This document shows, one piece after another, positions 1 through 10,893 of a stretch of DNA of 64,000 nt. Within the stretch, counting starts at the first letter, position 1; every line of letters starts with the position of its first letter. The DNA is from Bursaphelenchus xylophilus (lineage: Eukaryota; Nematoda; Chromadorea; Rhabditida; Aphelenchoididae): contig CAJFCV020000002.1 in assembly GCA_904066235.2 (NCBI GenBank), positions 8,866,001 through 8,930,000 on the forward strand. The letters are read 5' to 3'. The notes beneath the pieces were generated by a model that saw only the letters and a program-made list of their open reading frames with translations, searched no databases and was not told where the DNA came from. The position numbers and the translations under genes are program-made.

Positions 1-1230
1 TTAAAAAATTACTGCTTTACAGTACTACTTAAGGAAAAAAGTAAAGATCAAAAAAATGAATGCCATTTTCGACATCAGCACTCTCGATTATCCTAATTTC
101 GACACTTGCATCGGAGGAAAATAACACTTCTCGGTTTCCCCAATCGTTCAACTCCGCTTCAAAACTTTGTAGAGAGTCGCTATGGGGAATCCAGTCACAA
201 AATCCGATTGGAAGCTTTTCGGCACCACGACATTTCCGGAATTTGGACACTTCCGGAATGGCGGAACAGTGACACTTCCGGAACCGGGGAAGAATCAAAG
301 AAGAGGCTTAGACCTGCCATCTGAACCATCTGACTGGATTTATTGTTATTAATCTCAAAAATTTTGTTATTTTTTTTTCTGATTGTTACTTTTTTCTTAA
401 GTAGTAGTGTGAAAAAGTAATTTTTTGGAATTTTTCCAAAAATACTGGATTTAGGGGTTTTCGAGGGTGCTGATTTCGAAAATCATGTTAGCTTTCCTCT
501 TCATAGTACTATCTGGTACTATACAGTACAAGGTGAAAATATGGCTCTTGGCGTTAATGGTGTTGTTTTGATGCTTAGTACTCCTCAAAAACACGTTTTA
601 AATAACTGGTACTGTTTAGTACTGTCTGGTACTATGTAGTACAAGGTGAAAATAGGGGTACTAAGGAACAGAACAACACCACTAACGCCTAAAGGCCAAA
701 TTTTTACCTTGTACTACACAGTACCAGACAGTACTAAACAGTACCAATTATTTAAAACGTGTTTTTGAGGAGTACCAAGCATCAAAACAACACCATTAAC
801 GCCAAAAGCCATATTTTCACTTCGTACTGTATAGTACCAGATAGTACTATGAAGAGGAAAGCTAACATGATTTTCGAAATCAGCACCCTCGAAAACCCCT
901 AAATCCTGTATTTTTGGAAAAATTCCAAAAAATTACTTTTTAACACTACTACTTAAGAAAAAAGTAACAATCAGAAAAAAAATAACAAAATTTTTGAGAT
1001 TAATAACAATAAATCCAGTCAGATGGTTCAGATGGCAGGTCTAAGCCTCTTCTTTGATTTTTCCCCGGTTCCGGAAGTGTCACTGTTCCGCCATTCCGGA
1101 AGTGTCACTATTCCGCCATTCCGGAAGTGTCCAAATTCCGGAAATGTCCTGATGCGGACATGAAGCCGCAATTTCAAAGCCAAAACAAATCGCGAGCCCT
1201 TCAGGAAATTCATCAATGACATTGAAGACT
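1..1230. repeat. Long imperfect palindrome (fold-back repeat)
   Basis: Two arms of more than 400 bases, about 236-655 and 698-1145, are reverse complements around a centre near 677. Both arms share, in mirrored order, a GGTTCCGGAAGTGTC block, a TTAATAACAATAAATCC block, the GGTGCTGATTTCGAAAATCA block and a GGTACTGTTTAGTACTGTC block. The right arm has one extra copy of a roughly 23-base unit with the core CATTCCGGAAGTGTCACT. Bases 1-230 lie outside the palindrome but resemble a degenerate copy at 46890-47040. Short reading frames here mirror each other in the two arms and are not genes. Confidence 0.85.
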
Positions 1231-1252
1231 GGAATGAGTAATTAGAGAAGCT

Positions 1253-2447
1253 TTATTCCGAAATAAAATAGTCAACAGCCGGTTGGATAGCCATGCTGTT
1301 GTTTGCCAAGTCTTTAGCTGCAGACAGAACTTTGGAAGCGTTTCTTTGGAAAATCGAGCGGACAACGTGACCAACAATTTGCTTCACCTTGTTTTCTAAT
1401 TTCTTGAGAGCTTCGGGGAAGTTGTCGAAGTGTTCTTCGACTAGGTGGCCAACAACGGTCTTGAAAAGGTCGTCGAAGCCTGAAAATTAAAATTTACGAA
1501 TTGGTAAAATGAATAGTCGTCTATATGGATAGTAATAAGCTATATAAATCATCGAGCTATTACAGACTACCGTAGTTCTTTGCCTAGCCTTTGAACAACT
1601 GTATAAGTAACTAACGGCTATAAATTATATCTTCTCTAACAATAAGCAAAACGCCCCAGTTATTATACGTACGTTTACAAACAAGATTGCACTCTCCCCA
1701 GTTGGTAACATCTTCCTCTAACGTGGTCACATTGTGAATCAATCCGATTGCAACCAAGTAATTGACCCGTCTTCGGTAATGTTTCAAAAGGTCTGCCATG
1801 TCGTCATGGCCTTTTAAGAATTCTTCGCCAACAGCGAATTCGTAGTGAATACTAACGGATTTGATGAGGAAATTATTGGCCAGAGCTTTCTCGTCAAGGC
1901 CAGGGATGTCGTCGGAGTTTTGGTGAATAGAGAAGATTGCAAATGCCGTTAGTCTGAAAAAGGAACGATTATTTGGAAGATCGATCTGTGGTGCATACAT
2001 TGTAGATGTGCATGTGCAGAGGCAATGTGTCACAAATTGCTTTTTGCTGACAAGTTTTTTTGTCAAAAAGTTTTCTGGTACACATACACCTCTTTAGGTA
2101 TGTAGAGTCAAACCCTTATACCACAAAACCCCGTATAATGAAGCCTTCGTATTACGATGGACTTTAGAGCCCGGAACGGAAATTTCGGGCAAGAAAGATC
2201 CTTCATCTACCAAGAAATTATAACGAATATTTTTTTCAAATATATATTTCAATGTCTTGGCCAGATTTTCGCCGCACCAATATAGGTAAATAATAGTAAT
2301 TTACCTACGAATTTATCTTTATAAAAATTTCAATATTGGTGTCCACACTCACCCTGGCACGACGAGAATCCCAAGGAAAGTCATGAAGTACAACCATGGT
2401 TTATAATCATCCTTCTTTCCCTCTTCTCTAACAACACATATACACAT
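1253..2447 (-). CDS. Single-pass membrane protein, nematode family of unknown function (paralogue 1)
   Basis: Three exons (2447-2353, 1953-1673, 1479-1253) join in phase to a 200-residue protein. The start MCICVVREEGKKDDYKPW is followed by a hydrophobic stretch (YFMTFLGILVVPGLTAFAIF, about residues 19-38), so it is probably a signal anchor with the C-terminus outside the cytosol. The rest is helical and charged, with DDIPGLDEKAL, then a GECNLVC cysteine pair just before intron 2, then an Ala/Leu/Lys-rich C-terminal exon ending in AVDYFISE. An AATAAA overlaps the stop codon. It shares intron positions, phases and motifs with the genes at 2619-3365 and 4030-4981. I do not recognise a named domain. 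Confidence 0.85.
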
Positions 2448-2618
2448 TCTTCTTATCGATGAAAACCCCAAAATGATCTGTAAAACCCATTTTTTTTATA
2501 TTTTCATGTTTTGTCTGTTATGCGCTTCTGAACTTCGTGAGCGTTGCAAAATATTTCTGCCAAATCCGTAGTGACATTAAAGAGAGAAAACATATCATTT
2601 TCATTATCATCCACAACA

Positions 2619-3365
2619 ATGGCAAGCAACAAACGTAAGGAAAACGCGGTATTTAATATTTGCGGCGCTGGAATATTTCTTTTGTACATCACCGGTTTCT
2701 TTCTCAGTTTGGGCTTGTAAGTTTTTTCTTTCATACTATATAATTTTCTCATCGAATCTGCATGACTTCTAGCTCACAATTCACCTCATACACCCGACTT
2801 TTTTCAGGTTAATCTACATCCAAATTAACGGTTATTACAAGGACTTGGACGATATCCCCGGACTGGATGAAAGACTTTTGGCAAGAAATCCTTTGATCAG
2901 AACTATCACCTACAATTATGAGATGGTTATGGGAGATGTATACATGAGCGGAGATAGGGAAACATCCGAATTATTGAAGAAACACAAAACTCGGATAACT
3001 TCTTTAGCAGCCGTTGCGTTGACTTCGAATTTGAAAGCGTTGGTGTCTGATGTAGAGCAAAACAATGGAAATTGCAACGCAATGTGTAATCGTAGGTTTA
3101 GAATTCGTTTTCTGTCATCTTAAGACTTCATTTTCTAAATTTTACTGCTTCAGACTTCAATGTTGTCTACAACGTTGCGGCCGGCCATCTTCACATGAAA
3201 GGTTACATCTATTTCCCAGAGGCCATGAAACAACTGAAAGCTCCATTGAAGAAGATTATTGCTGAAACTGTAAAGAACATTCAACGTAATGATGCTCTCA
3301 AGTCTGTTGAAGAACTCCACAATGCAGAAATCATTCAGCCAGTTTATGATTTTTTCGTTGAATAA
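2619..3365 (+). CDS. Single-pass membrane protein, nematode family of unknown function (paralogue 2)
   Basis: Exons 2619-2716, 2808-3091 and 3154-3365 give 197 residues. After a short basic N-terminus (MASNKRKENAVF) comes one hydrophobic segment (ICGAGIFLLYITGFFLSLGL), interrupted by intron 1 at the same phase as in its neighbours. The ectodomain-like part has DDIPGLDERLL, the NCNAMC cysteine pair, then the last exon with GHLHMKGYIYFPEAMKQL. It is transcribed divergently from paralogue 1, with only 171 bp between the two start codons, so the pair probably shares a promoter region. AATAAA overlaps the stop. The function is unknown. Confidence 0.85.
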
Positions 3366-4029
3366 AAAAGTTTTCAAATCATAATTATTTATTATAATGG
3401 AGACACCAGAATTATAGGGTATTTTAGTTGATGGAAAGAAAAGTGTATGCTGATCGGTCTCCGTCGTCTGTAATTGGACGTAAAGAGTTTGAAAATTTGT
3501 ACTGTATTAGACAAAAACATGTACATATATGGCTCGGGACTTCTAAATCTCTCCGCAAGAGTCCATCCGAACCCTGGAAATTTAGTCCAAAGTTAAAAGT
3601 TGACAAAAAAGGAGGAGACGACAGAGAAAGGCAGAAATTCTTACAAAGAGAGAAATTGCGCAATGTTATGTCAGATTGCGCAACTTTTAACTTTGTACTA
3701 AATTTGCAGGGTTCGGATGGACTCTTGCGGAGAGATTTAGAAGTCCCGAGCCATATATGTATATGGGAGAGGTGATTTATAATTTTTTTGACAAGTCAAA
3801 AGCTACAAGTTAAGTCTAGTTAAGTTTAGAGTTAATTTTATCGGATCTTCTAAGCTTGTAAAGTTTTAACATTTTTTATTGCGCACATTCTAACCCGTAA
3901 GCGTTGTTCCGCACGTCCTAACCCCGTAATGGCTTGTTCCCAAATTTTGGCATGACTCACTCCGCTACCACGAAACCTGATCGACCTCTTCAAACCCCTC
4001 TAATACACACTACAAAACTTTCCAAAAAA
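3366..4029. other. Intergenic spacer between paralogues 2 and 3
   Basis: Apart from the hairpin repeat at 3521-3762, I see no gene here. The two paralogues flanking it converge, so this should hold two 3' ends. Confidence 0.6.
3521..3762. repeat. Hairpin repeat, 82-base arms
   Basis: The left arm 3521-3602 (starts GTACATATATGGCTCGGGAC) and the right arm 3681-3762 (ends GAGCCATATATGTAT) are near-perfect reverse complements with a roughly 78-base loop. The reading frames through it repeat the same residues on both strands because of the symmetry. It is probably a small MITE-type element. I see no clear target-site duplication. Confidence 0.8.
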
Positions 4030-4981
4030 TCAGTTTATTTCAGGAATAAAGAAGCGGTATGCAGGACGAAGAAGCGCTTGATTTGTAGACAACTCCTTGG
4101 CCGCCAACAGCGTTGTAGTATCGTTTTTGTGAAAGATGGAGTAAATGGTCTTCTGAACTACTTTTTGGGCCTGTTTTTCTAATTTCTTCAGAGCTTCTGG
4201 AAATGCGGATTGTTTTGTTCTGTAAAGGTTCCCAAGAGAAGCCTTGAAGATTTCGTCAAATTCTGAAGTTGTAGTGAAGTCAGTCAAGAGAAAGTTTTTA
4301 AAAATGAGCTAGACTGTATAAAACGTACGTTCGCAGACCAATTTGCACTCGCCCGTCTTCACATCCTCTTCCAACAAAGTTGAATTCTGAATTAGTCCAA
4401 TCACGACTAAATGGGTAATCCGAATTTTATAGCGTTTCATTTCTTCGGCTTCTTCTTCATGACCTTTCAAGAATTCATCGCCAACAACGGATTCATAATG
4501 GATGTTTACAAGTTTAAGCAGTGGATTCTTGGCCAAGGCTTCTTCATTTAGGCCACGGATTGCTTCGCCGGTGGATATGAAAATGATCATTATGGCGGCC
4601 CTAAAAATGTTGGGTAGGAACCTGGCTGTCATCAGCTAAGTATGTAAGAAACATGATATTGCAATCGAACCCCTGCACTCGCAAGGCTCCAAAAAGTTTA
4701 AAAAAAGTATATTTTTTAGGTGAGTTTTTCGTTTTCCGGGGGTTTGTTTTGGCCTAAAACTGGCTCTTGGGCCCCAAAAAATTATGGTATTGGGATGGTT
4801 TCGTTTCACGAAAGATTGTTTGTGCTGAGGTTCTATTGTATCGCTATCAAAGAATAACGAAAAAAAGATGTTCAACATAAACCTACAAGATCAAAGTGAA
4901 TACAAAAAACAGCCCAAATACGGCTAACGCTACCACGCAGTCATTATGATACTTGTCCTTTTTTACGCCAAGTATACACAT
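4030..4981 (-). CDS. Single-pass membrane protein, nematode family of unknown function (paralogue 3)
   Basis: Exons 4981-4887, 4600-4329 and 4262-4030 join in phase to 199 residues. The N-terminus MCILGVKKDKYHNDC resembles paralogue 1, and the following VVALAVFGLFFVFTLILAAI is the membrane segment. Then come AIRGLNEEALAKNPLLKLV, a conserved FLKGHEEEAEEMKRYKIRI stretch (also FLKGH in paralogue 1), the GECKLVC cysteine pair, and an Ala/Lys-rich final exon ending FFIPEIN. Intron 1 is 286 bp, longer than in its relatives. Both intron phases match the other two genes, which supports tandem duplication with inversion. I cannot assign a function. Confidence 0.85.
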
Positions 4982-5407
4982 TTTTCTTGACAGGAGCCTG
5001 TGTTAAAACCTCGGTTTCAAATGAGGAGACTGACTTCTTTTTCAACGCGGTGTTTTTGTCTGCCAAGGGTCTTGCAATCTTTCTGGTACCAAGGTTTCTC
5101 TGTAAAAAAGAAGCGTGATAAATAGTTGCAAAGCAAACAAGTTTTATGTAATTTATCATCGTCAAAGCCATTGCGCAATACATATTTTCCTGGCATTTTT
5201 AACTGTGTTAGAAGCCTTGATCAACCTTCTTTAATCAGGATGTCATATCTGATGTCATTGAAAGTTTTTCTGCAAGGGCTACTCGTACCAAGTAGATATA
5301 CCCACTAGAGTCGTTACATACATATAACGTTTATTTCTCTGCTGATTGACTGGCTTGATTGTAAGACATAACACGCCGTTACAAAATAAAATAATCTCCT
5401 TGACGTC
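4982..5407. other. Intergenic spacer
   Basis: The roughly 425 bp between paralogue 3 and the first pepsin-like gene contain no supported gene. It should carry the promoter of paralogue 3 (minus strand) and the 3' end of the pepsin-like gene. Confidence 0.5.
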
Positions 5408-6806
5408 TCAAGGTTTAAGTCGATAAATACTGAATTCGTCCTTCTCAAAGTCCAAGCAAACTCCAAGGTTGACAAAAAACGGAGATCCAAGCACCAACGT
5501 TCCTTCTCTCACTTTCAGATAACACACATTGCCACGCTTTGCAATATAACTCTGTGCTTCTATTGGAAATTCCTTTCCATTGATGTAGAAGAACAATTTG
5601 TTCTTTGTAGCGCAGTCTACAACGTAGAGGCTGGCTTTCTCGTCATACCTTGCTCTCGTTTGTCTCACAATGAGTTGGAGATAATTTGATGGGACCGTAA
5701 GGAAGTTTGTGGTGGTTGATAAATAGGCTTGAACAGATTTGCCCAAGATGTTGCCACCAATCGTGAATCGAGTCACATTCACAGACCATAAGCGGAACTC
5801 GTTTTTCAAGGACTTGGCTTGGAGGTGAGGGGTCCTGTCTTGCAACGGATTGGTACCGATGGTAACCCTTGTTGAGCTATTGCTAAAATAATGGTGTTAA
5901 AGTAATGGAAAGGGTTGTTACACTATCAAAAATTTTCTAGAAGGACTAGTCCACAGTTTGCACTTTAAAATTTTGGTATTTCATAGACAAAAATTAATGT
6001 CGCTTAAAAATACAGTCTCCGCGCCGCCTCCGCCGGAAGTTATAGCCTCCGACTTTCCTTCACGTTTCTTGAAAGACCCTGTCACGTCAATCCAAAATAA
6101 TTAGAAGAAAAAATTTCCCGCCCCTTTTTGGTGATTCGTTCAAAACGAAATGTCACTATCCGATAAAAAGCATTTTCTTATCTTTCTTCTTCCTTTTTGA
6201 GAAAAAGCAATTATTTCGGACGAGAAAAAGTGCCGATAATTTCGCGACATTTCGTCTTCCTCTGTAAAAAAAAGTTCGTTACCTTCCATCCAGTTCGGTG
6301 CTGTATAGCAAGCACACCAGTTTCTTGCCGGCCGCCTTGAACAAGTCGTCCCTCAATTCAGTTTTTCCGCTCTCTTTTGCCAATCCAATCCTCCCAGCAA
6401 ACCCCTCTCCAGTTATTCCTTTTCCCGGATCCGCAAAGCTCAACGTGGCAAAAACGAGGTTAGTTCTCAAGTCCTTACCGTCGAATTTTAGATTGTCTTC
6501 TCCAACGTATCCTACTATCATATCGGTCTTTTCATCGGCAAACGGCGAGTTATAAGTGATACTCACTGGTATATCAAGATTGTTGAATGTCTTGGACTCT
6601 GATGTGTTGACGGCTCGAGTACTCGAAAGCTTGGGAAATCGCACCTGATCGTAGATGAAAGCGTCCGAACTCGCAATGTCAACCAAAAGTTTACGTGGCC
6701 AATGGGCGTGGGAATCTGGGTAGCGGAAAGTTATGGAGAAGTCGGTGCGGAGATCAACTGCCCAGGTCGTTGTTATGCAAAGTGCGAGGAAGACGGGTAT
6801 TTGCAT
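5408..6806 (-). CDS. Catalytically dead pepsin-like aspartic peptidase homologue (A)
   Basis: Two exons (6806-6283, 5882-5408) give 332 residues, the size of a one-chain pepsin-fold protein without much propeptide. I chose the ATG at 6806 because it is followed by a signal peptide (MQIPVFLALCITTTWA). In lobe 1 the catalytic Asp-Thr-Gly is Asp-Ile-Ala (LLVDIASSDAF, Asp43). In lobe 2 it is Ser-Thr-Thr (AYLSTTTNFLTVP, Ser230), so the second catalytic Asp is gone. Family landmarks remain: GRIGLA before the intron and LVLGSPFFVNLGVCLDFEKD near the end, matching the ILGD..R.YY.VFD region of pepsins. It is probably secreted. It could act as a binding protein, inhibitor or storage protein, but that is inference. 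Confidence 0.88.
5883..6282. repeat. Dispersed repeats filling the intron of pepsin-like gene A
   Basis: About 5950-6080 (CTTTAAAATTTTGGTATTTC through TTCTTGAAAGACCCTG) recurs at about 17050-17200 in the same orientation. About 6080-6246 (GTCACGTCAATCCAAAATAA onward) recurs inverted at about 22935-23096. Most of this intron is therefore repeat-derived. Confidence 0.75.
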
Positions 6807-7683
6807 TTTCTGAAAAATTATATGGATCATTACACATTGCATGTTGTGGAGCTTACACAAGTTACATGTTGTGGAGCCTCAAAAGCCTCCACAATTCCCA
6901 AAAAATTAGCACAAACCAACTCATATAAAATCAACGTCATGTCACCAATTATAGAACATTAATCTCATTTCTCTTTTCTTTGTGTGCGGTGTCAATAAAA
7001 CCCTATTCCTTTGATCCTACACTACACTACATTACATAATAGAAACATTTTAGAAAATCTATTTTTTCAGGCCAAAAGTTGTTGAAAAATAACGGGCGAT
7101 AGAAACTTTTGGCCTTTAACTAATTCAAAGTCCGCTTGTCAGAGTAACCCTTGGAGATTATGATGTACATAAGGAGTGTCCTGTTGAGGTTAACCTGCTT
7201 TTCGAGATAACGCATGGAACACAAAGAGAAAACCAATCATTTGAGGCGGTTATCAACTCACTTGCATCGCTTTTAATGCTTGACTTACAAGATAAAGACA
7301 ATGAAATCATTTTCCGACCAATAAATTAATTAGCTGACGTTTTAATTAATGAAAAACTGGCAAACATAGGACCAAAAAGTGTTTTTATCTCGGACCACAT
7401 TCCACATTTTGTGTACTTTCAAATGTCGGCCAATATCTCGGCTGCGCATGTAAAGCGCGGGCTAAAATTTTCAGGCATTAACGTGCAACCCATGCTCGAT
7501 GTGTATGCAAAATTAGAAAAGCTGTCGCACTTTAAGCCTTTTTTAATTCGAATTTCAAGAGCCCAATAAAAAGGCTACTCCTTACAATTAGGCCTTGTTT
7601 TTAACCTTATGCTTAATGTCTTCCACATACACACTACTATTGATACTCATAATCTTTATTCACAGATTCAAATTACATTGTTT
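6807..7683. other. Intergenic spacer with degenerate repeat end
   Basis: No gene is supported. At about 7370-7560 the sequence (AATATCTCGGCTGCGCATGT, AAAGCGCGGGCTAAAATTTT, CTGTCGCAC) resembles a decayed end of the CAGGGGAAGTACCCC element family found intact at 40427-40875 and elsewhere. A TATA-like TTTATATG (minus strand, about 6920-6930) lies upstream of pepsin-like gene A. Confidence 0.5.
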
Positions 7684-9022
7684 TCAGCATTTCTTGGGCA
7701 GTTTTTTCTCTTCAATTTCAGTAGCCTTTTCGTTTGTGTTGAAGAAAGTCAAGACAGATGTCTTGAAGTCCAAACAAACCCCGGTCTCCACCAACAACGG
7801 AGCACCCAACACAAAGTAGTCGACATCTCTCTTCCAGCGAATTTTCAACAGACAAGTTCCATCCGTTTTCTTCTCTGTATACGAGCCAAATGGAATCGAC
7901 AAGATCTCATCGTTGATTCCAACAAGGAATGGCAACGTTTTGGTGCAATTTACGAGATATCCTTGGTGTTTGTCATCAAATTTAGCTCCCAAAACATCCG
8001 TGATGAAACTGAAATAATCGTATGGCACGATGATGTCGTCAGTAGCAGTAGACAAAATAGCACTTTCGTCAGGCTTAATGGCGTTGAAACATCCGAGCTT
8101 GACGAATTTCAATGGGAATTGCCAATGGCCTTGCTGGTTGTCTTCGGCGATGATTTTAGTCAGGAAGGCCGACTTGGGGAAAGACTTTGCTCCAATAGTT
8201 GTGTAGCTCGTTACGCCACTGTAAAATGAGTGTGATTTGAAACGAAAAGAAAAGGAGGCCTGAGGATGGCTTCAAATTTTAAAGAAATTGTTTAGTAAGT
8301 TGCTTCTCTACTTTTGAAATCAAGGCATTTTTCATCTTCGAAAAATGCAGGCTAATCATCTTGCTTGCGGCAAAAAACCGTAATTAGAGTTGTCAACCAA
8401 GTTACAATATTTGCACGTTGCATTACGTTTCATTTTCTTTTGGCTATCCTATTCTATCACAAAAAAAAATCGATCTTGCCCTATGATAAGCTCCTTTATT
8501 AAAGGTATCATTTATCTCTCACCTTGTCTTCTCTCCCGGAGCCGTGGACAAACAAACATTCTTCTCTTCGAACTGCTCCAAGATGGCATCCTTCAGCGAT
8601 CCCTCCACCTTCTTCCTCGACAATCCAATCGATCCAATGGACCAGCGCTTATGGAAATTAATGGCCGGGTTCGCGTTCAGTAATGTTGAAGAGATCGAAA
8701 ACTGCCCCCGGAAAGTTTTGTTGTCCAAATGAATCTCGTCTTCAGCGAGGCCGCCCTTCACTGTTGCCTTCGAGTACTGATAGTCCTCTGCAATCTCTCC
8801 GGGCAATCTCTTATACGTCTTTGAACCCCAAGACGCATAATTTTCCGGATGATTCAAAAAGTTGGCGAATGGGATCACAAAACTTTGACTAGCGGTAGTA
8901 TCAATAATGAAATGCCGATCAACATTTGGCTGATCGTTTAATCGGACTGTTACATAGTAATTAGTGATATAGCCTGAGGCTAAGGTTGAGAAAAACAGCA
9001 GGAAGAATGCTGTTCTCAACAT
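7684..9022 (-). CDS. Catalytically dead pepsin-like aspartic peptidase homologue (B)
   Basis: Exons 9022-8523 and 8218-7684 join in phase 2 to 344 residues, with the single intron at the same place and phase as in genes A and C. The signal peptide is MLRTAFFLLFFSTLASG. The lobe 1 motif is Asp-Thr-Thr (IIDTTASQSFVIP, Asp41) and the lobe 2 motif is Ser-Thr-Ala (ILSTATDDIIVP, Ser223). Neither lobe keeps Asp-Thr-Gly. The C-terminal fold signature YFVLGAPLLVETGVCLDF is intact. Compared with A and C it has a longer, Lys/Glu-rich tail (KATEIEEKKLPKKC). Reading frame and splice sites look functional, so this is a pseudoenzyme rather than a pseudogene. Confidence 0.88.
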
Positions 9023-9331
9023 TGCAAACAGACTTTTAATTCTATAAGGAAGACTTATTAATGTGAAAATTGAGTTTGGGAGTTGTTTCTTATCAACAAT
9101 TTACGTCATGCTTTAAGAAATTGTATAATACTACAAAATAATGAATTTTTGATCATTCTTTATATCAATGATGTGCTATAATGTGATTGAGGCAATTCAC
9201 TGCACTGTATCCAAGGTCACAGTAAGGCTCCCTCTTTATGGAAAAAATGATGATTAATGCTAAATACGAGTATTACCTATAAATGCGTAATATTTATTGA
9301 TCAATTTCTCTTCAACTATCTTTATGACTCC
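9023..9331. promoter_or_regulatory. Spacer with GATA-type site upstream of pepsin-like gene B
   Basis: On the minus strand a TTGATAAG motif lies about 70 bases upstream of the B start codon (about 9089-9097). TGATAA sites are bound by GATA factors driving intestinal genes in nematodes. A single short match is weak evidence. No gene is seen in this spacer. Confidence 0.3.
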
Positions 9332-10403
9332 TCATCTTCTAAACAAAGCAACAGTGTCAGTAGCAAAATCAATGCAAGCTCCTCGATTCACATACAAAGG
9401 AAGTCCAAGCACAAACAAGTCGCGTTTGTGAGATCGTATTCTCAATCGGCATTCCGGCTTCTTGAAATCCACCGTTTCAACGTATCCATTGAACCCGATT
9501 TCAACTGGCTTTCCGGCAACTCCAATCGTCAATGGAAGTTTGGCGCTACAATCCACTTTGTAATAATTCTTCTCTGCGTCCCACTGGCCATTCAGCGCTC
9601 GCACGATTGGCGCTAAAAATCGTTCGGGGACTGTGATTCCGGACAAAGTTGTCGATAAAACCGCAATAGCTTTAAAATTGGACTTGAATTTCCCAATCTC
9701 CAAAGAGGTCACTGGCACTTGCCAAAGGTTTTCAGAATTCGCTTCAGCAGAGGTGTTGACTGTGAGCGTTGTGCTGTTGTAGAGTTTGAACCATGTGACA
9801 AGCTTAAATCCGATTCTAAAAATAAAAGATTCGAGCAAAACTCTCTATGTAGCAAATAGTAAAGGATAAAAAAATTATACATCAATCCACTTACTTCTGT
9901 TCCTCCAAGAGGGTAGTCAAAAAGAAGCAAATCATCTTTGAACTGGCCTTTTCGAACAACTTCTCTCGAATCAACGACTTCCCTTTTGAAAATCCAATCC
10001 TGCCGGCATACTGGTCATTCCCATTGCTCTTCAAGGCATCGCCTCTGATCCCTGTTGCCACTGAAAACTCGGCTTCGACGCGGAATGGGAGGTCCACAAA
10101 GTCGTCGCCTTTATAACCAGAAACGGTAAATTCCTCGTCATTGGTCAAATTAGAATAAGTAGTTGAAAAATTTACAGTTCTATGAAATGTTATCGACTTT
10201 GTTGCATCGAAAGAATTGTTTTTACCAACATTGGGAAAAGAATTCGCGTCAAGAACAAAAGTCTCGGCGGAGGAAATGTCCAACATCAGGTTTCTGGAGA
10301 TGTTGATGTTGTCGAAGAATGCAGCCGAAAGATAGAAGTTGTCAACGTATCCGTCACCACAGTTTACCAATAAAATGGTCGCTACAAGCGAAAGCAAATT
10401 CAT
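9332..10403 (-). CDS. Catalytically dead pepsin-like aspartic peptidase homologue (C)
   Basis: Exons 10403-9895 and 9815-9332 give 330 residues. It begins with a signal peptide (MNLLSLVATILLVNC). In lobe 1 the motif is Asp-Ile-Ser (LMLDISSAETFVLD, Asp42). In lobe 2 it is Ser-Thr-Thr (AVLSTTLSGITVP, Ser224). The end LFVLGLPLYVNRGACIDFATD matches the pepsin C-terminal sheet. Several N-glycosylation sequons (NIS, NNS, NFS, NLT, NST) suit a secreted protein. It has the same intron position and phase as A and B. A TATATAA box lies about 45 bases upstream of the start on the minus strand (10447-10453). Confidence 0.88.
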
Positions 10404-10893
10404 ATTTGGACTTTAAAATTTTTAGACTCGAGAGAAAGATTGGTGTTATATAAACGAAATTTTTTTTAAACGTAGTTTGGCTTGTCAAAAAAGGAGTGGC
10501 AAACTTTAATCGTTCGATAAATTAAATTCCCGCTGAACCATTACATTGATAATTTTTGTGGCTTGTGTATATGATATAATCGATAGAATTTCTTCAAGGA
10601 AAAGGTTCAAGTGCTCATGATAGAAGACAATTTGCGTATCTCTATGTTCGAATTTGGTTGGTCATATATTTACAGAATGTATGTAGATGTGAGAGCATGT
10701 TTAGCGGAAGGGTCTCTGCGTGCTGCATGATATTCCAAGGAACAGAACGATCGAAAAGAGATTTTCAATTCCTTCGCATTCATACCGTTGTCCATGAATC
10801 AGAGGCCAATATGATTGTGTACGAAACAATACGAAATTAATTAGCAATTGGCTGCTTTAAATACAAGTCGTTCCTTGGAAATGAAGCCAGATC
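10404..10893. promoter_or_regulatory. Divergent promoter region between pepsin-like gene C and carboxypeptidase D
   Basis: These 490 bp separate a minus-strand and a plus-strand gene. A TATATAA (minus strand, 10447-10453) is placed for gene C. A TGATAA (plus, near 10548) could be a GATA-factor site. I see no coding sequence of note. Confidence 0.4.

Noticed and set aside
1028..1222. Minus-strand frame of 64 codons sharing its end with a frame at 106-324
   Set aside because: The shared tail arises because the two frames are the same sequence in the two arms of the palindrome.
3428..3775. 115-codon plus-strand frame
   Set aside because: It runs through both arms of a hairpin repeat and contains related residue strings twice. 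No signal, motif or splice partner.
4944..5183. 79-codon minus frame with a hydrophobic start upstream of paralogue 3
   Set aside because: It overlaps exon 1 of paralogue 3 in another frame and stops within it. The family-consistent start at 4981 explains the sequence better.
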